Notes under the pieces: generated by a model | Databases searched by the model: none | Seen by the model: the letters and a program-made list of their open reading frames with translations, nothing else | What the model was told of the DNA's origin: nothing | Assembly: GCA_946415315.1 (NCBI GenBank) | Contig: CAMKRZ010000015.1 | Location: forward strand, 1 to 64,000 | Direction of reading: 5' to 3' | Source of the DNA: an uncultured Lachnoclostridium sp. | GTDB taxonomy: Bacteria > Bacillota > Clostridia > Lachnospirales > Lachnospiraceae | DNA: 64,000 bases | In this document: one piece after another, positions 26,889 to 35,870 of the stretch | Layout of the letters: each line of letters opens with the position of its first letter | Position numbering within the stretch: the stretch's first letter is position 1 | Program-made: the position numbers and the translations under genes

Positions 26889-28310
26889 TTATTCCTTATC
26901 CGCCGAGTCATCCCCGTTCCAGCAGTAGGTGCAAAGATTTTCCGCGGGAATGCCGATCGAGGCAAGCATGTCGTCGAGGCGGTGATAGCGAAGCGACGTG
27001 AACTTCAACTTCTTGCAGATCGCGTCGAGCATCTTCGCGTAGCGCTCCGAATCCGGGTCAGCGTACTCCGCGAGAACCTCCGCAGGGACATCCTCCGTTC
27101 CCTCAAGCTCCGCGATACAACGGCGCGTGATCAGTTCCATCTCGCTCTTCGAGCGCGAAAAATTCAGGTATTTACAACCGTACAGAAGCGGCGGGCACGC
27201 CGGGCGCACATGCACTTCCTTCGCTCCGCTCTCGAACAGAAACTCCGCGGTCTCCCGAAGCTGCGTGCCGCGCACGATGGAGTCGTCGATGATCAGCAGG
27301 CTCTTGTCCTTCACAAGCGACGGAACCGCGATCAGCTTCATCTTCGCGATCAGGTCGCGCTTCTCCTGCATCGTCGGCATGAACGAGCGGGGCCACGTGG
27401 GCGTGTATTTAATCAGCGGGCGCGTGAACGGAATACCCGCGGCGTTCGCGTAACCGATCGCGTGCGCCGTGCCGGAATCCGGAACGCCGGCGACAACGTC
27501 GGGCTTGACGTGATCTCGCTTCGCGAGAAGCTCACCGCAGTGGTATCTCGCCTCCTCCACGCTGACGCCCTCGTAGGACGAGGACGGATAACCGTAGTAG
27601 ATCCAGAGGAACGTGCAGATTTTCATCTTCTTGCCGGGCGCGACAAGCGTGTGACAGCTGTTCGCATCGAACACGACGATCTCTCCGGGGCCGAGCTCGT
27701 GCTCCGGCTGATAGCCAAGGTTGGCAAAGGAGAAACTCTCCAGCGCCGCGCAGTACGCGCCTTCCTTGCGGCCGATCACGATCGGTGTGCGGCCCATGCG
27801 GTCGCGTGCGGCGTAAATGCCTTTCTCTGTCAGGACGAGCATCGACAGCGAACCGTCAATGATCTCCTGCGCGTAACGGATGCCCTCGATCATGTTGGGC
27901 TTCTGGTTGATCAGCGCCGCGACAAGCTCCGTGGAGTTGATCTCACCGTTGCTCATAATAAAGAAGTGAGCGTTATTCTTAAGGATCGAATCAACGATCT
28001 CATCCTTGTTGTTAATCTTGCCTACCGTCGTGACGGCGAATTTGCCGTGATGCGAGCGCACCAGAATCGGCTGCGCCTCGAAGTCGGAGATGCATCCGAT
28101 GCCCATGTGGCCGTGCATCTCGTGGGCTTCCTTCTCAAACTTGGTCCGGAACGGCGAGTTCTCGATCTTGTGAATCGACTTCTCAAAACCGTCATCTCCG
28201 TACACCGCAAGTCCCGCTCTCCGCGTTCCGAGATGCGAATGGTAGTCCACTCCGAAGAACAGATCGAAAATGCAGTCTTCCTTCGTGGCAACACCGAAAA
28301 ATCCACCCAT
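26889..28310 (-). CDS. PurF-like amidophosphoribosyltransferase paralogue lacking Cys nucleophile
   Basis: 473 residues from the ATG at 28310 (GGGAGG 8 bases upstream). Class II glutaminase-like domain (1-230) plus phosphoribosyltransferase domain (about 250-440) with a PRPP loop LLIIDDSIVRGTQL near 340. True PurF starts Met-Cys-Gly and uses that Cys, exposed by processing, to hydrolyse glutamine. Here the start is MGGFFGVA, with no Cys at position 2. C-terminal cysteines resembling the Fe-S ligands of Bacillus-type PurF are kept (RPACPPLLYGCKY, NLCTYCWNG). It may use ammonia, use another donor, or have another role. No other purine gene is adjacent. Confidence 0.88.
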   Translation of the reverse strand: MGGFFGVATKEDCIFDLFFGVDYHSHLGTRRAGLAVYGDDGFEKSIHKIENSPFRTKFEKEAHEMHGHMGIGCISDFEAQPILVRSHHGKFAVTTVGKINNKDEIVDSILKNNAHFFIMSNGEINSTELVAALINQKPNMIEGIRYAQEIIDGSLSMLVLTEKGIYAARDRMGRTPIVIGRKEGAYCAALESFSFANLGYQPEHELGPGEIVVFDANSCHTLVAPGKKMKICTFLWIYYGYPSSSYEGVSVEEARYHCGELLAKRDHVKPDVVAGVPDSGTAHAIGYANAAGIPFTRPLIKYTPTWPRSFMPTMQEKRDLIAKMKLIAVPSLVKDKSLLIIDDSIVRGTQLRETAEFLFESGAKEVHVRPACPPLLYGCKYLNFSRSKSEMELITRRCIAELEGTEDVPAEVLAEYADPDSERYAKMLDAICKKLKFTSLRYHRLDDMLASIGIPAENLCTYCWNGDDSADKE

Positions 28311-28541
28311 GTATAAGTCCTCCCTGACTCGCCGGGGCATTCGGAATTCTTTTCCCGCGGCGGTCCATGTTCCTTTTTGACGTACACATTTTACTCTTTC
28401 GGAAAATGCCTTGCAAGGGAAGAAAACCTCTTTTATACTTATCGGAATTATAAGTTATACTTATGATTTGTATAATATGCACGAAACAGACGAAAAAGAC
28501 CCTCAGACTTTCTCAATCGCCGTCTCCGTCTTTTTCACCGA

Positions 28542-28570
28542 TAGACTTGTAATTATCGTTTAACTATGAT
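28542..28570 (+). promoter_or_regulatory. Promoter of PTS IIC gene
   Basis: TAGACT (28542-28547), a 17-base spacer, and TATGAT (28565-28570). The divergent spacer 28311-28541 also holds AT-rich sequence with two ATAAGTATAA copies on the minus strand near 28430-28465, probably promoter elements of the PurF-like gene; I saw no purine riboswitch pattern. Confidence 0.6.
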
Positions 28571-28606
28571 AGTTTGTAGAAAATTTGCCAAAAGGAGGTC
28601 CTCAAA

Positions 28607-29695
28607 ATGAAGGAATTTCTGAAACGCAAAAACATCGACATTTCCTGGAAAAGCTATGGTATCAAAGCCATGGGCGCCATGGCACAGGGTCTGTTCGCGT
28701 CCCTTCTGATCGGCACGATCATCAAGACGCTCGGGGAACAGGCCGGCAAAGCCGTCGCGAACATCCAGTGGAATCATGACTTCTGGATCAACTGTGTAAA
28801 ACCGTTTTTCAATATTCTCGTCGACATCGGCGTCTTCGCGCAGAGTGTCGCCGGTCCCGCGATGGCGGTCTCCATCGCTGTCGCTCTTCAGGCTCCTCCG
28901 CTCGTCGTATTTTCCGCTGCAGCAGTCGGTTATGCAGCCAACGCGGAAGGCGGCGCAGGCGGCCCGCTGGCAGTTTTATTGATCGCGATCATCGCCGTTG
29001 AGGTCGGAAAGGCAGTTTCCAAGGAGACCAAGATCGACATTCTTGTCACTCCTTTCGTCACTGTCACCCTCGGCGGGATCATGGCTCTCGGCTGGGCTCC
29101 GTACATTGGCTGGGTAGCAACGAAGATCGGCGAGTTCACCAAATGGGCAACCATTCAGCAGCCGTTCATCATGGGCATCATCGTCTCCGTGGTCATCGGT
29201 ATAGCGCTCACGCTTCCGATCTCCAGCGCTGCGATCTGCGCAGCCTTCGGCCTCACCGGCCTTGCGGGCGGCGCTGCGGTAGCCGGCTGCTGCGCGCAGA
29301 TGGTCGGCTTCGCGATTCTCAGTTACAAGGAAAATAAAGTCGGCGGCCTCGTGTCGCAGGGTATCGGCACCAGCATGCTGCAGATGGGCAACATCGCCAA
29401 GAAACCTGTCATCTGGCTTCCTCCCATCATCGCCTCGGCAATCACCGGTCCCATCGCCACCTGCCTCTTCAAGATGGAGATGAACGGCCCCGCAATCTCG
29501 TCCGGCATGGGCACCTGCGGTTTCGTCGGTCAGATCGGTGTCATCACCGGCTGGAACAGCTCAGCGGGCTGGTTTGACTGGCTCGGCCTGATCCTGATCA
29601 GCTTCGTGCTGCCGGCAATCCTGTGTTTCGTTCTCGGCAAGATTTTCCGCAAAGCCGGAATTATCAAGGACGGCGACCTGAAGCTGGAGAACTGA
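28607..29695 (+). CDS. PTS sugar transporter subunit IIC, PfoR/PTS_EIIC_2 type
   Basis: 362 residues, about nine or ten membrane segments, matching in length the PTS_EIIC_2 family that includes PfoR of Clostridium perfringens. Characteristic stretches are AMGAMAQGLFASLLIGTI at the start, glycine-rich NAEGGAGGPLAVL, and GPAISSGMGTCGFVGQIG late. No IIA or IIB domain is fused or adjacent, so it is either completed by proteins encoded elsewhere or acts as a stand-alone membrane protein, as proposed for PfoR-type regulators. AAAGGAGG precedes the ATG. Confidence 0.9.
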   Translation: MKEFLKRKNIDISWKSYGIKAMGAMAQGLFASLLIGTIIKTLGEQAGKAVANIQWNHDFWINCVKPFFNILVDIGVFAQSVAGPAMAVSIAVALQAPPLVVFSAAAVGYAANAEGGAGGPLAVLLIAIIAVEVGKAVSKETKIDILVTPFVTVTLGGIMALGWAPYIGWVATKIGEFTKWATIQQPFIMGIIVSVVIGIALTLPISSAAICAAFGLTGLAGGAAVAGCCAQMVGFAILSYKENKVGGLVSQGIGTSMLQMGNIAKKPVIWLPPIIASAITGPIATCLFKMEMNGPAISSGMGTCGFVGQIGVITGWNSSAGWFDWLGLILISFVLPAILCFVLGKIFRKAGIIKDGDLKLEN

Positions 29696-29717
29696 TCCGG
29701 CGGACCGATTTCCCGTC

Positions 29718-29746
29718 TTGTATCTGACAGAAAAGTTTTGTATAAT
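29718..29746 (+). promoter_or_regulatory. Strong promoter of rhomboid gene
   Basis: TTGTAT (29718-29723), a 17-base spacer, and a consensus -10 TATAAT (29741-29746). Confidence 0.8.
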
Positions 29747-29760
29747 AGTCACAGCGAACC

Positions 29761-29798
29761 GAGGTGTGACCGGATTCCCGGCCGCACCTCTTACTTTT
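29761..29798 (+). terminator. Hairpin with T tract in rhomboid leader
   Basis: GAGGTG and CACCTC arms enclose a GC-rich inner region and are followed by TTACTTTTTG. It lies only about 8 bases after the predicted transcription start of the rhomboid gene, so it may terminate the upstream PTS transcript, act as a leader attenuator, or both. Confidence 0.5.
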
Positions 29799-29818
29799 TG
29801 AAGGGGAGGAATGGTTCT

Positions 29819-30406
29819 ATGAAGTTACTCAGACGGTTTCACTACAACGCGCCTGTGACGCTCACATTTGTTCTGGTCTGTCTCGCGGCGCTCGGATTGA
29901 GCTCGCTGACAAATGGCAAGAGCAACACCTACCTGTTCATGACTTACCGCGCATCGCTCACAGACCCGCTGATGTACGTCCGTCTCTTCGGTCACGCGAT
30001 CGGCCACGCAAACTGGTCTCACTTCATGAGCAACATGCTCTACATCCTGATGCTCGGCCCGATGCTTGAGGAAAAATACGGCAGCAAACTCATTCTCGAG
30101 ATGATGGCGCTCACCGCGGTAGTCACCGGCATCGTGTTCAACATCGCGTTCCCGGGCAGCGCACTGCTCGGCGCGAGCGGCATCGTGTTCATGTTCATCA
30201 TTCTCGCTTCGATCACGAACGCCGAGAAAGGACGCATTCCGATCACCTTCATCCTGATCTGCTTCTTCTACCTCGGCAACGAGTTCCTCAATGCATTCCG
30301 CAATGATAACATCTCGCAGCTCGCTCACATTGTCGGCGGTGCCTGCGGCGGTTTCTTCGGACTGTTCATCGCAGCTACCGGCGGGATCAATGCCGAGAAG
30401 CGATGA
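29819..30406 (+). CDS. Rhomboid-family intramembrane serine protease
   Basis: 195 residues from the ATG at 29819 (GGAGG 9 bases upstream); a compact six-segment rhomboid. The catalytic dyad is complete: S120 in LLGASGIVF and H170 in LAHIVGGACGG. The HxxxN-type motif of segment 2 is present in NWSHFMSNML. Such enzymes cleave membrane proteins within or near their membrane helices. The substrate is unknown; several single-span secreted proteins in this window are conceivable targets, but nothing here proves it. Confidence 0.93.
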   Translation: MKLLRRFHYNAPVTLTFVLVCLAALGLSSLTNGKSNTYLFMTYRASLTDPLMYVRLFGHAIGHANWSHFMSNMLYILMLGPMLEEKYGSKLILEMMALTAVVTGIVFNIAFPGSALLGASGIVFMFIILASITNAEKGRIPITFILICFFYLGNEFLNAFRNDNISQLAHIVGGACGGFFGLFIAATGGINAEKR

Positions 30407-30459
30407 TCCGGCACTCCGTCCCGCAGACAACCGCAATAACATAGAATTCCATTGCAGCT

Positions 30460-30493
30460 AAGCCCGCTGGCTCCCGACCGAGCCGGCGGGCTT
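30460..30493 (+). terminator. Terminator of rhomboid gene
   Basis: Near-perfect 14-bp arms beginning AAGCCCGC and ending GGCGGGCTT with a 6-base loop, then TTCGTC. It is 53 bases downstream of the rhomboid stop. Between it and 30639 is AT-rich sequence containing loosely repeated CGATTATTT/CGATTGTG units but no gene. Confidence 0.82.
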
Positions 30494-30639
30494 TTCGTCA
30501 TTTGCAATTCTCATAGATCAGTTGTGATTATTTCCGATTGTGCACAGTCGGTTGCAATTACTCACGATTATTTTACGTTATATGCAATCGAACCCGTCAT
30601 TTTCGATCTTTTTCAATATTCTGCTGTCGTGGACAGGTT

Positions 30640-30667
30640 TTGAAAAGCCATTGATCAGTGATATACT
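30640..30667 (+). promoter_or_regulatory. Promoter of the three-gene membrane/secreted cluster
   Basis: TTGAAA (30640-30645), a 16-base spacer, and TATACT (30662-30667). It lies about 75 bases upstream of the GTG at 30744. Confidence 0.65.
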
Positions 30668-30743
30668 GTTATCATAGTTAAAAGCGGATTCGTAACATGT
30701 TTTTTCCGTTCTTAGCCACCATTCGTATTATAAGGAGGATTTC

Positions 30744-33536
30744 GTGAGTATGAAAGAAAACACCAAATCCAATCTTACCCCGTTCTATCTGTTTTTCGGG
30801 TCGGTCATGGCCGTCATCGTTTTGCCGAAGGTTTTGATGACCCTGATGATGCTCGGAACCGGCAAGGCGTTATCCACAGGACAGCGCGGTTTCTGCTGGT
30901 ACTGCGGCTATGTTGTCGGAGCCGTGCTGTTTTATCTGGCACACTCGGTCAGCAGAAAACCGCTGAAAGCAGTGACGGGTATTTTTTTCGGGCTTACCCT
31001 GCTGGCGCTGAGGCAGGTCTCTTTTGTCGTGCACAACTTCGGACCGTTGAAAAAGCCGGACGGAGGATCGCTGAGCAAGTCGGCTCTGGCTGTGGACGTC
31101 GTCCTTCTCGTGCTGGAGGCGCTTGCTTTTGCATATCTTCTGTTTGTCTGGATTCTGACGATCCGGGACGGCGAGGACCGCATCGGAATCGGCAGACGAT
31201 TCCTGCTTGCGTTTAAGAGTGTTAAGGAAAATCTTCTGTGTGCCGTTCTGTACGGGGTGCTGAACTTCGGATGCGGTTTTCTTACGGACAAGTTTATTAC
31301 CGGACTTGGAAAGAGTCGGACGGTCATGGCATTTTTCGTAAAATTAACCCTTCTTGCGCTGATCGTCTTCGCGGCGTTGGCCCCGGTAATCTATCTGATG
31401 AGAAAGAAGGCGGATGCGCTGCTTAGCGGAAGTGTAACCTCGAAGAAAGCATCGGATAAGCCGGTGGACAGCCCCGCCGGGCAAAACGGTGCAACGACGA
31501 AGGCCGCTCTCCCGATTCCGGAGTTGATCACGATCGGCGTAGCACTTCTTATCGTGATCATCATGAGTGTCATCCCGCTTTTCTCTAAGCCAAACCAGAG
31601 CAAGGACATATTGAACAGTCTCGATATAGGCATGACGGATAGCTTTGCATATGCCACGAAAAGAGACTGGTTGATGGCACTGAAGTCGGTGGATAAAGCG
31701 CGGGCTCTTCCGAACGCCTGGAAAGCCTATCTTGACGGCAATTCCAAAGCGGCCCTGGAGGCATATGAGCTTGACCGAAATCTTCCCATGGCAGAGCTTC
31801 TGTACTATTATACCTGCGCAGAGAACGGCCTCCCGAAGGAAGATAAGGATGAGGCGGAGAAAAAAGAAAATAACTCCAAACAGAATCTGCCTGATATTTT
31901 CTCTGATCTTGCAGCGCACGACGGAGACGAAATCTGGTATTTCGGTTTTCTTGACATCCTTTCCGAAGATGAATCTCTGACCGACACCGAGCAGCAGGAA
32001 CAGCGAAGGATTATCATGCAGCTCGCGGCGGGGAATTTATTCAACTGCGGAGCTGTCCTTCCCTCGGACCTGACCAAAGACGAGCGAAGGGAGATTTCCA
32101 AAGGCCTCGAGGCTTACGAAGATCCGGCGGAACGCTATTCCGATTATATCGCCGTATGGGAGACTTTGGAACTATACGTCGAAAGGGACGGCGTAGATGC
32201 GGACGTGTCAGCCCGTGTGACGGAACTTGCCGTGCAATATCCGGGAAGCGAACCGGTCCGATCGCTTTTGTTTATGGTTTTGGCGGAATGCCTGACGGAA
32301 CATGATTACATAAGCAATTTGTTCGACTGGACTTTTCCCAGAAATATTCTGAATGGACTGTTTGACGCCGTGGAGGAAGACAAGGAGTCCTTCGCTCTCA
32401 ATGAACTGACGATCCGGGCTGCGCAGCAGTACATCGTATCCTACCGCAACAATTATACCTGGGCCGAAGAAGTGCAGAATATCGCCCGCGAAAAGACCTA
32501 TCCGATCATCCTGAATTTCGACAGGCTCTTTGAATACGAGCTGAACAAGGACAACAGTCTCTCTGCCGAGGAAAAGAACAGCGCAAGGATCATTCATTAC
32601 CTCGATATGGCGGAGGTCATGATGGATATGGAGATGTCGCGTCAGCTTCAGGAATATCTGGAAGCCGTAATGCAGGTTGCTCCCGACGATCGGATCGAAA
32701 GTATCCTCGGAGCCGCCGCCCTTACAAACGGCGATTATGATACGGCACTTCCGATCATGGAAAAGGATTATGCCTCTGACAAGGATAACCTCGAGCTCAC
32801 GATCGAGCTTGCCATTCTGTATTACCGGTCCGGGGATGTCACGAAATCCCTGGAGAAAGCCGTTAGCTTCACCGAAGGCATGCTGGCCTCAGGCGTTTTA
32901 GAGAACAAGCCGCAGCTCGGAACGGACTTTACCGCATTGATCGCGACCTACATCACCGGCGACAAATCAGTTGCCGATAGGTCGGGCGGCAAGCATTGCC
33001 CGTACAAGGATTTTACGGACGAGCAGAAAGCCATCGTCGCCAAATCCTCTCTGTTAGAGAAGATGCTTGACTGCGAATACCGCTACCAGTACGAAATCCA
33101 TGATTATATGCGCTGGGACAAAGCGGATGAGTACCGCAAACTTGAGGAAGACGCCTTTGCATTTACGAAGGACTATCCTCTCCTCTCCACCGGCTACTAC
33201 CTGGCCGGAAGAGTCTACGGCCACTACACGCAGGAATTCTGGACGGACAAGGACGCTCAGGCGGAATTGATCGATACCGGCAAGGCAATCGAATTATACA
33301 GAAAATGCCTGAGCTTTGAAGATAACCAGCCCGCCGTTTGGTATTCCCTCGCGCTGACTCTGTCCGAACTGAAACAATACAAGGAAGCACTTGTCGCCTG
33401 CAACCAAGCGATCGATCACATGTATTACGAAGCCTGGTATGGCAGATACGGTGATGAGTATCACGGCTGGGGAATTCGTGAACATGCAGAGAATCTCGCA
33501 GGTTTCCTGAAACGCCAACTGGCGGAGAACCAATAA
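30744..33536 (+). CDS. Large polytopic membrane protein with helical-repeat (TPR-like) domain
   Basis: 930 residues. The GTG at 30744 has AAGGAGG 5 bases upstream; an ATG 6 bases later is spaced less well. The first 225 residues contain about six hydrophobic segments, and another lies near 262-282 (VALLIVIIMSVIPLF). The remaining 640 residues are soluble, helical and acidic, with TPR-like pairs (ALTNGDYDTALPIMEKDY, LAILYYRSGDVTKSLEKAV, LALTLSELKQYKEALVACNQAI). No enzyme motif is visible. First gene of a cluster with 33555 and 34346; the products probably form one envelope complex. Family not recognised. Confidence 0.85.
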   Translation: MSMKENTKSNLTPFYLFFGSVMAVIVLPKVLMTLMMLGTGKALSTGQRGFCWYCGYVVGAVLFYLAHSVSRKPLKAVTGIFFGLTLLALRQVSFVVHNFGPLKKPDGGSLSKSALAVDVVLLVLEALAFAYLLFVWILTIRDGEDRIGIGRRFLLAFKSVKENLLCAVLYGVLNFGCGFLTDKFITGLGKSRTVMAFFVKLTLLALIVFAALAPVIYLMRKKADALLSGSVTSKKASDKPVDSPAGQNGATTKAALPIPELITIGVALLIVIIMSVIPLFSKPNQSKDILNSLDIGMTDSFAYATKRDWLMALKSVDKARALPNAWKAYLDGNSKAALEAYELDRNLPMAELLYYYTCAENGLPKEDKDEAEKKENNSKQNLPDIFSDLAAHDGDEIWYFGFLDILSEDESLTDTEQQEQRRIIMQLAAGNLFNCGAVLPSDLTKDERREISKGLEAYEDPAERYSDYIAVWETLELYVERDGVDADVSARVTELAVQYPGSEPVRSLLFMVLAECLTEHDYISNLFDWTFPRNILNGLFDAVEEDKESFALNELTIRAAQQYIVSYRNNYTWAEEVQNIAREKTYPIILNFDRLFEYELNKDNSLSAEEKNSARIIHYLDMAEVMMDMEMSRQLQEYLEAVMQVAPDDRIESILGAAALTNGDYDTALPIMEKDYASDKDNLELTIELAILYYRSGDVTKSLEKAVSFTEGMLASGVLENKPQLGTDFTALIATYITGDKSVADRSGGKHCPYKDFTDEQKAIVAKSSLLEKMLDCEYRYQYEIHDYMRWDKADEYRKLEEDAFAFTKDYPLLSTGYYLAGRVYGHYTQEFWTDKDAQAELIDTGKAIELYRKCLSFEDNQPAVWYSLALTLSELKQYKEALVACNQAIDHMYYEAWYGRYGDEYHGWGIREHAENLAGFLKRQLAENQ

Positions 33537-33554
33537 AAGAAAGGAGGGGGTAAA

Positions 33555-34349
33555 ATGATTTTCACAGCAATTGTAATGCTCATTCTTGCATTTATGGGAA
33601 TGATCCTGTTTGATACGAAAATCCTGTTCGGGATCCTTATGCTCCTGTGTGCCGGAGGCCTTCTTGCCAACGAGTTGGTGCTTCAGAAGAAGATCACCAA
33701 AAAGCCGATCCGGGTCCTGATCATCTGCGGACTCGTGGCGGTCTTCGGAATCTGCGCCATCCTTCCGGGATCGAGAATGACCGCTCGCTCTGCGGATGAC
33801 ACTCCTTCCACCGTCGAAGGTGATACATTTTCCGAGGAAGACGAAGCCCATCTCAAGGCATCAAGAGAATTTTACGATCAGAAAGACTATTACATGGCGG
33901 AAATGGAACTGATAAACCTGTCGGAAAATGCGAAGAAGACCGAAACCTATTACATCCTCAGCTCGGATATCCGGATGGGAAACGTGAACTTCAATATCAC
34001 CAATGACTGGCGTTATCTGAACTTCCTTTTGGATGCTGTCCGGGATTGTCCAAACAGCCTGATCCTGAACTACCGGGCGGGAATCACCGCTTACGCGATG
34101 AACCGTTTCATCACGGCGGAAAATTATCTGACAAGAGCCTTCGAGCTTGCGCCGGAAGACGACCCCTACACGCCCTACGCGCTCGCTGCAGTCTATAAGT
34201 CACTGGACGAGGAAGAATACGCGTACGCCTTGATGACGATCGCCGAGAAAAACGGAATGCTTAAAACCGGCGAATGCGACGGTGAAAAGCTCGTAGACTG
34301 GTACAGAGAATTTAAGAAACAGTACGTAGAAACGGGGGTGACGAAATGA
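33555..34349 (+). CDS. Membrane protein with C-terminal TPR-like repeats
   Basis: 264 residues. Two or three hydrophobic segments in the first 70 residues, then a soluble helical domain with TPR-like pairs (ASREFYDQKDYYMAEMELI; AYAMNRFITAENYLTRAFEL, then ALAAVYKSLDEEEYAYALM). It resembles a small version of the product of 30744-33536. A GAAAGGAGG ribosome site lies before the ATG. The stop overlaps the start of the next gene by 4 bases, so the two are translationally coupled. Confidence 0.82.
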   Translation: MIFTAIVMLILAFMGMILFDTKILFGILMLLCAGGLLANELVLQKKITKKPIRVLIICGLVAVFGICAILPGSRMTARSADDTPSTVEGDTFSEEDEAHLKASREFYDQKDYYMAEMELINLSENAKKTETYYILSSDIRMGNVNFNITNDWRYLNFLLDAVRDCPNSLILNYRAGITAYAMNRFITAENYLTRAFELAPEDDPYTPYALAAVYKSLDEEEYAYALMTIAEKNGMLKTGECDGEKLVDWYREFKKQYVETGVTK

Positions 34350-35740
34350 AACGCTCAAAAACAACTCTTGTCCTCTCAAAAATAACGTCGGGAATTCTTG
34401 TATTCGCGCTGTTACTGACTTCGAGTATGACCATGGTACTTGCGGACTCCTACATGGAGGCCGGAAGAGCCCTCAATGTGTATAATACGCTGGGACAGAA
34501 CCCGCCGCCGGCTTCGACCAACAGCGACTGGTCTCCGAAATTCGGCGATTTTTATGACGCCTATGTGCAGATCAGGAACCTGGTCACCGGCAACAAACAG
34601 GAATCCGGCAACCCTGCTCCCGTAGGTGTCGCCCCTACTGCCAACAACGCAATGGAAGGCTATACCGGCAGGGTCGGTTCCGGTGTCAACCGATTGACCG
34701 GAGGCGTCGAGAACTTTGATCGACTCGTGGACGGAAATTCGCGGTTTGAATCCGAGACCGCCGATCTCGTAATCGACCGAGTCCCCGCTGCGGTTAATTT
34801 TTCGTCGAGCGTCACCGGCGAAAACACCTCCGGTGTGGTCGGCGGATACGTTCAGGATCTGACCGACAGAGTCGACCCCAACGTTGTCAACAACTATACG
34901 CGGAACGCCAAATGGACCAAAACCACCGACAGCTGGCTCCGAACCCCGAGTTCGTTCGGAATCACGGATGAAACCAAGGAGTACAGGGAAGGCGTCGATA
35001 TTTACAACAAATACGGCAAGGACGCGTACCAGAAATATATCAACGACCGGATTAAAAACGATCCGGATTACCTCAGTGCGAAGAAGAAAGCGGAAGAGGC
35101 AAGAAAGAATCGTACCTGGTTGGATGATCTCACGGATTACTACCGCCGCACCTACGGTTCCAACACCAAAGGCCTGGAGGGCGGTCCCAACGAGAAGCCG
35201 AACATTTACCTCTATCCTGAAAGTACAACAACGGTAAATGTGGCAATCGCGGATCCCGACCAGATTACGGTCTCGATTCCGGAGTACCCCGCAGACGGCT
35301 GGACAGTCACTGCTGATCCGGACGGAACATTGACGGACGCTGACGGAAACGAATACGGTTTTCTCTTCTACGAATCGGCGATACACGGGTATTCGTTCCA
35401 ATATGAAACCGCCTTCTATCTTCCCGCAGAAGACCGCTGCGGTACTTTCGAGAGGATCCTGTCGCTGTACGGTCTGAATGAAACCGAGATTGAGGACTTC
35501 AAGGAATACTGGAGCGACAGACTGCCCGCCGGTAAGGATTACTATATGTATCCTCAGATCAATGAGGCATGCGACTTAATAACTCCTTTGACAATTACGC
35601 CGACTCCGGATTCTGTTTTCAGACTTTGGTTCGTTTATAAGGAGACGGACGGACCGGATCCGAATATTGAGGAACCGGCGACGGAAATCTTTATCCGGGA
35701 CGGATTTACCGTCGTGGAATGGGGCGGAATGGTAAGATAA
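34346..35740 (+). CDS. Secreted protein with C-terminal KPNIYLYP domain
   Basis: 464 residues. Signal peptide about 1-34 (ending MVLADS). The middle region (35-275) is polar and low in cysteine, with no known domain. Residues about 285-440 form a beta-rich domain that starts EKPNIYLYPE and continues with a repeated GW/PDGTL pattern. I have seen this arrangement in secreted proteins of unknown function from many bacteria. No sortase motif or membrane anchor is visible, so it is probably released or held by the two membrane proteins encoded upstream. Confidence 0.82.
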   Translation: MKRSKTTLVLSKITSGILVFALLLTSSMTMVLADSYMEAGRALNVYNTLGQNPPPASTNSDWSPKFGDFYDAYVQIRNLVTGNKQESGNPAPVGVAPTANNAMEGYTGRVGSGVNRLTGGVENFDRLVDGNSRFESETADLVIDRVPAAVNFSSSVTGENTSGVVGGYVQDLTDRVDPNVVNNYTRNAKWTKTTDSWLRTPSSFGITDETKEYREGVDIYNKYGKDAYQKYINDRIKNDPDYLSAKKKAEEARKNRTWLDDLTDYYRRTYGSNTKGLEGGPNEKPNIYLYPESTTTVNVAIADPDQITVSIPEYPADGWTVTADPDGTLTDADGNEYGFLFYESAIHGYSFQYETAFYLPAEDRCGTFERILSLYGLNETEIEDFKEYWSDRLPAGKDYYMYPQINEACDLITPLTITPTPDSVFRLWFVYKETDGPDPNIEEPATEIFIRDGFTVVEWGGMVR

Positions 35741-35787
35741 AACATAATCGGAAAATGGTCGGAATGCTGTGGCAATTCCGAACTGAG

Positions 35788-35823
35788 AAAAGGACAAGCG
35801 GCGTCAAAACCTCTTGTCCTTTT
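35788..35823. terminator. Bidirectional terminator between secreted-protein gene and pgi
   Basis: Perfect 11-bp arms AAAAGGACAAG (35788-35798) and CTTGTCCTTTT (35813-35823). T-rich sequence follows on both strands, serving the two convergent genes. Confidence 0.9.
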
Positions 35824-35870
35824 ATTTGTCTTATGATCTGATTTTTGTTTGCTTTCTGCCTTGGGATTTC

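Noticed and set aside
28311-28606. Purine riboswitch or PurR site upstream of the PurF-like gene
   Set aside because: I find no purine-aptamer core and only AT-rich partial repeats of uncertain role.
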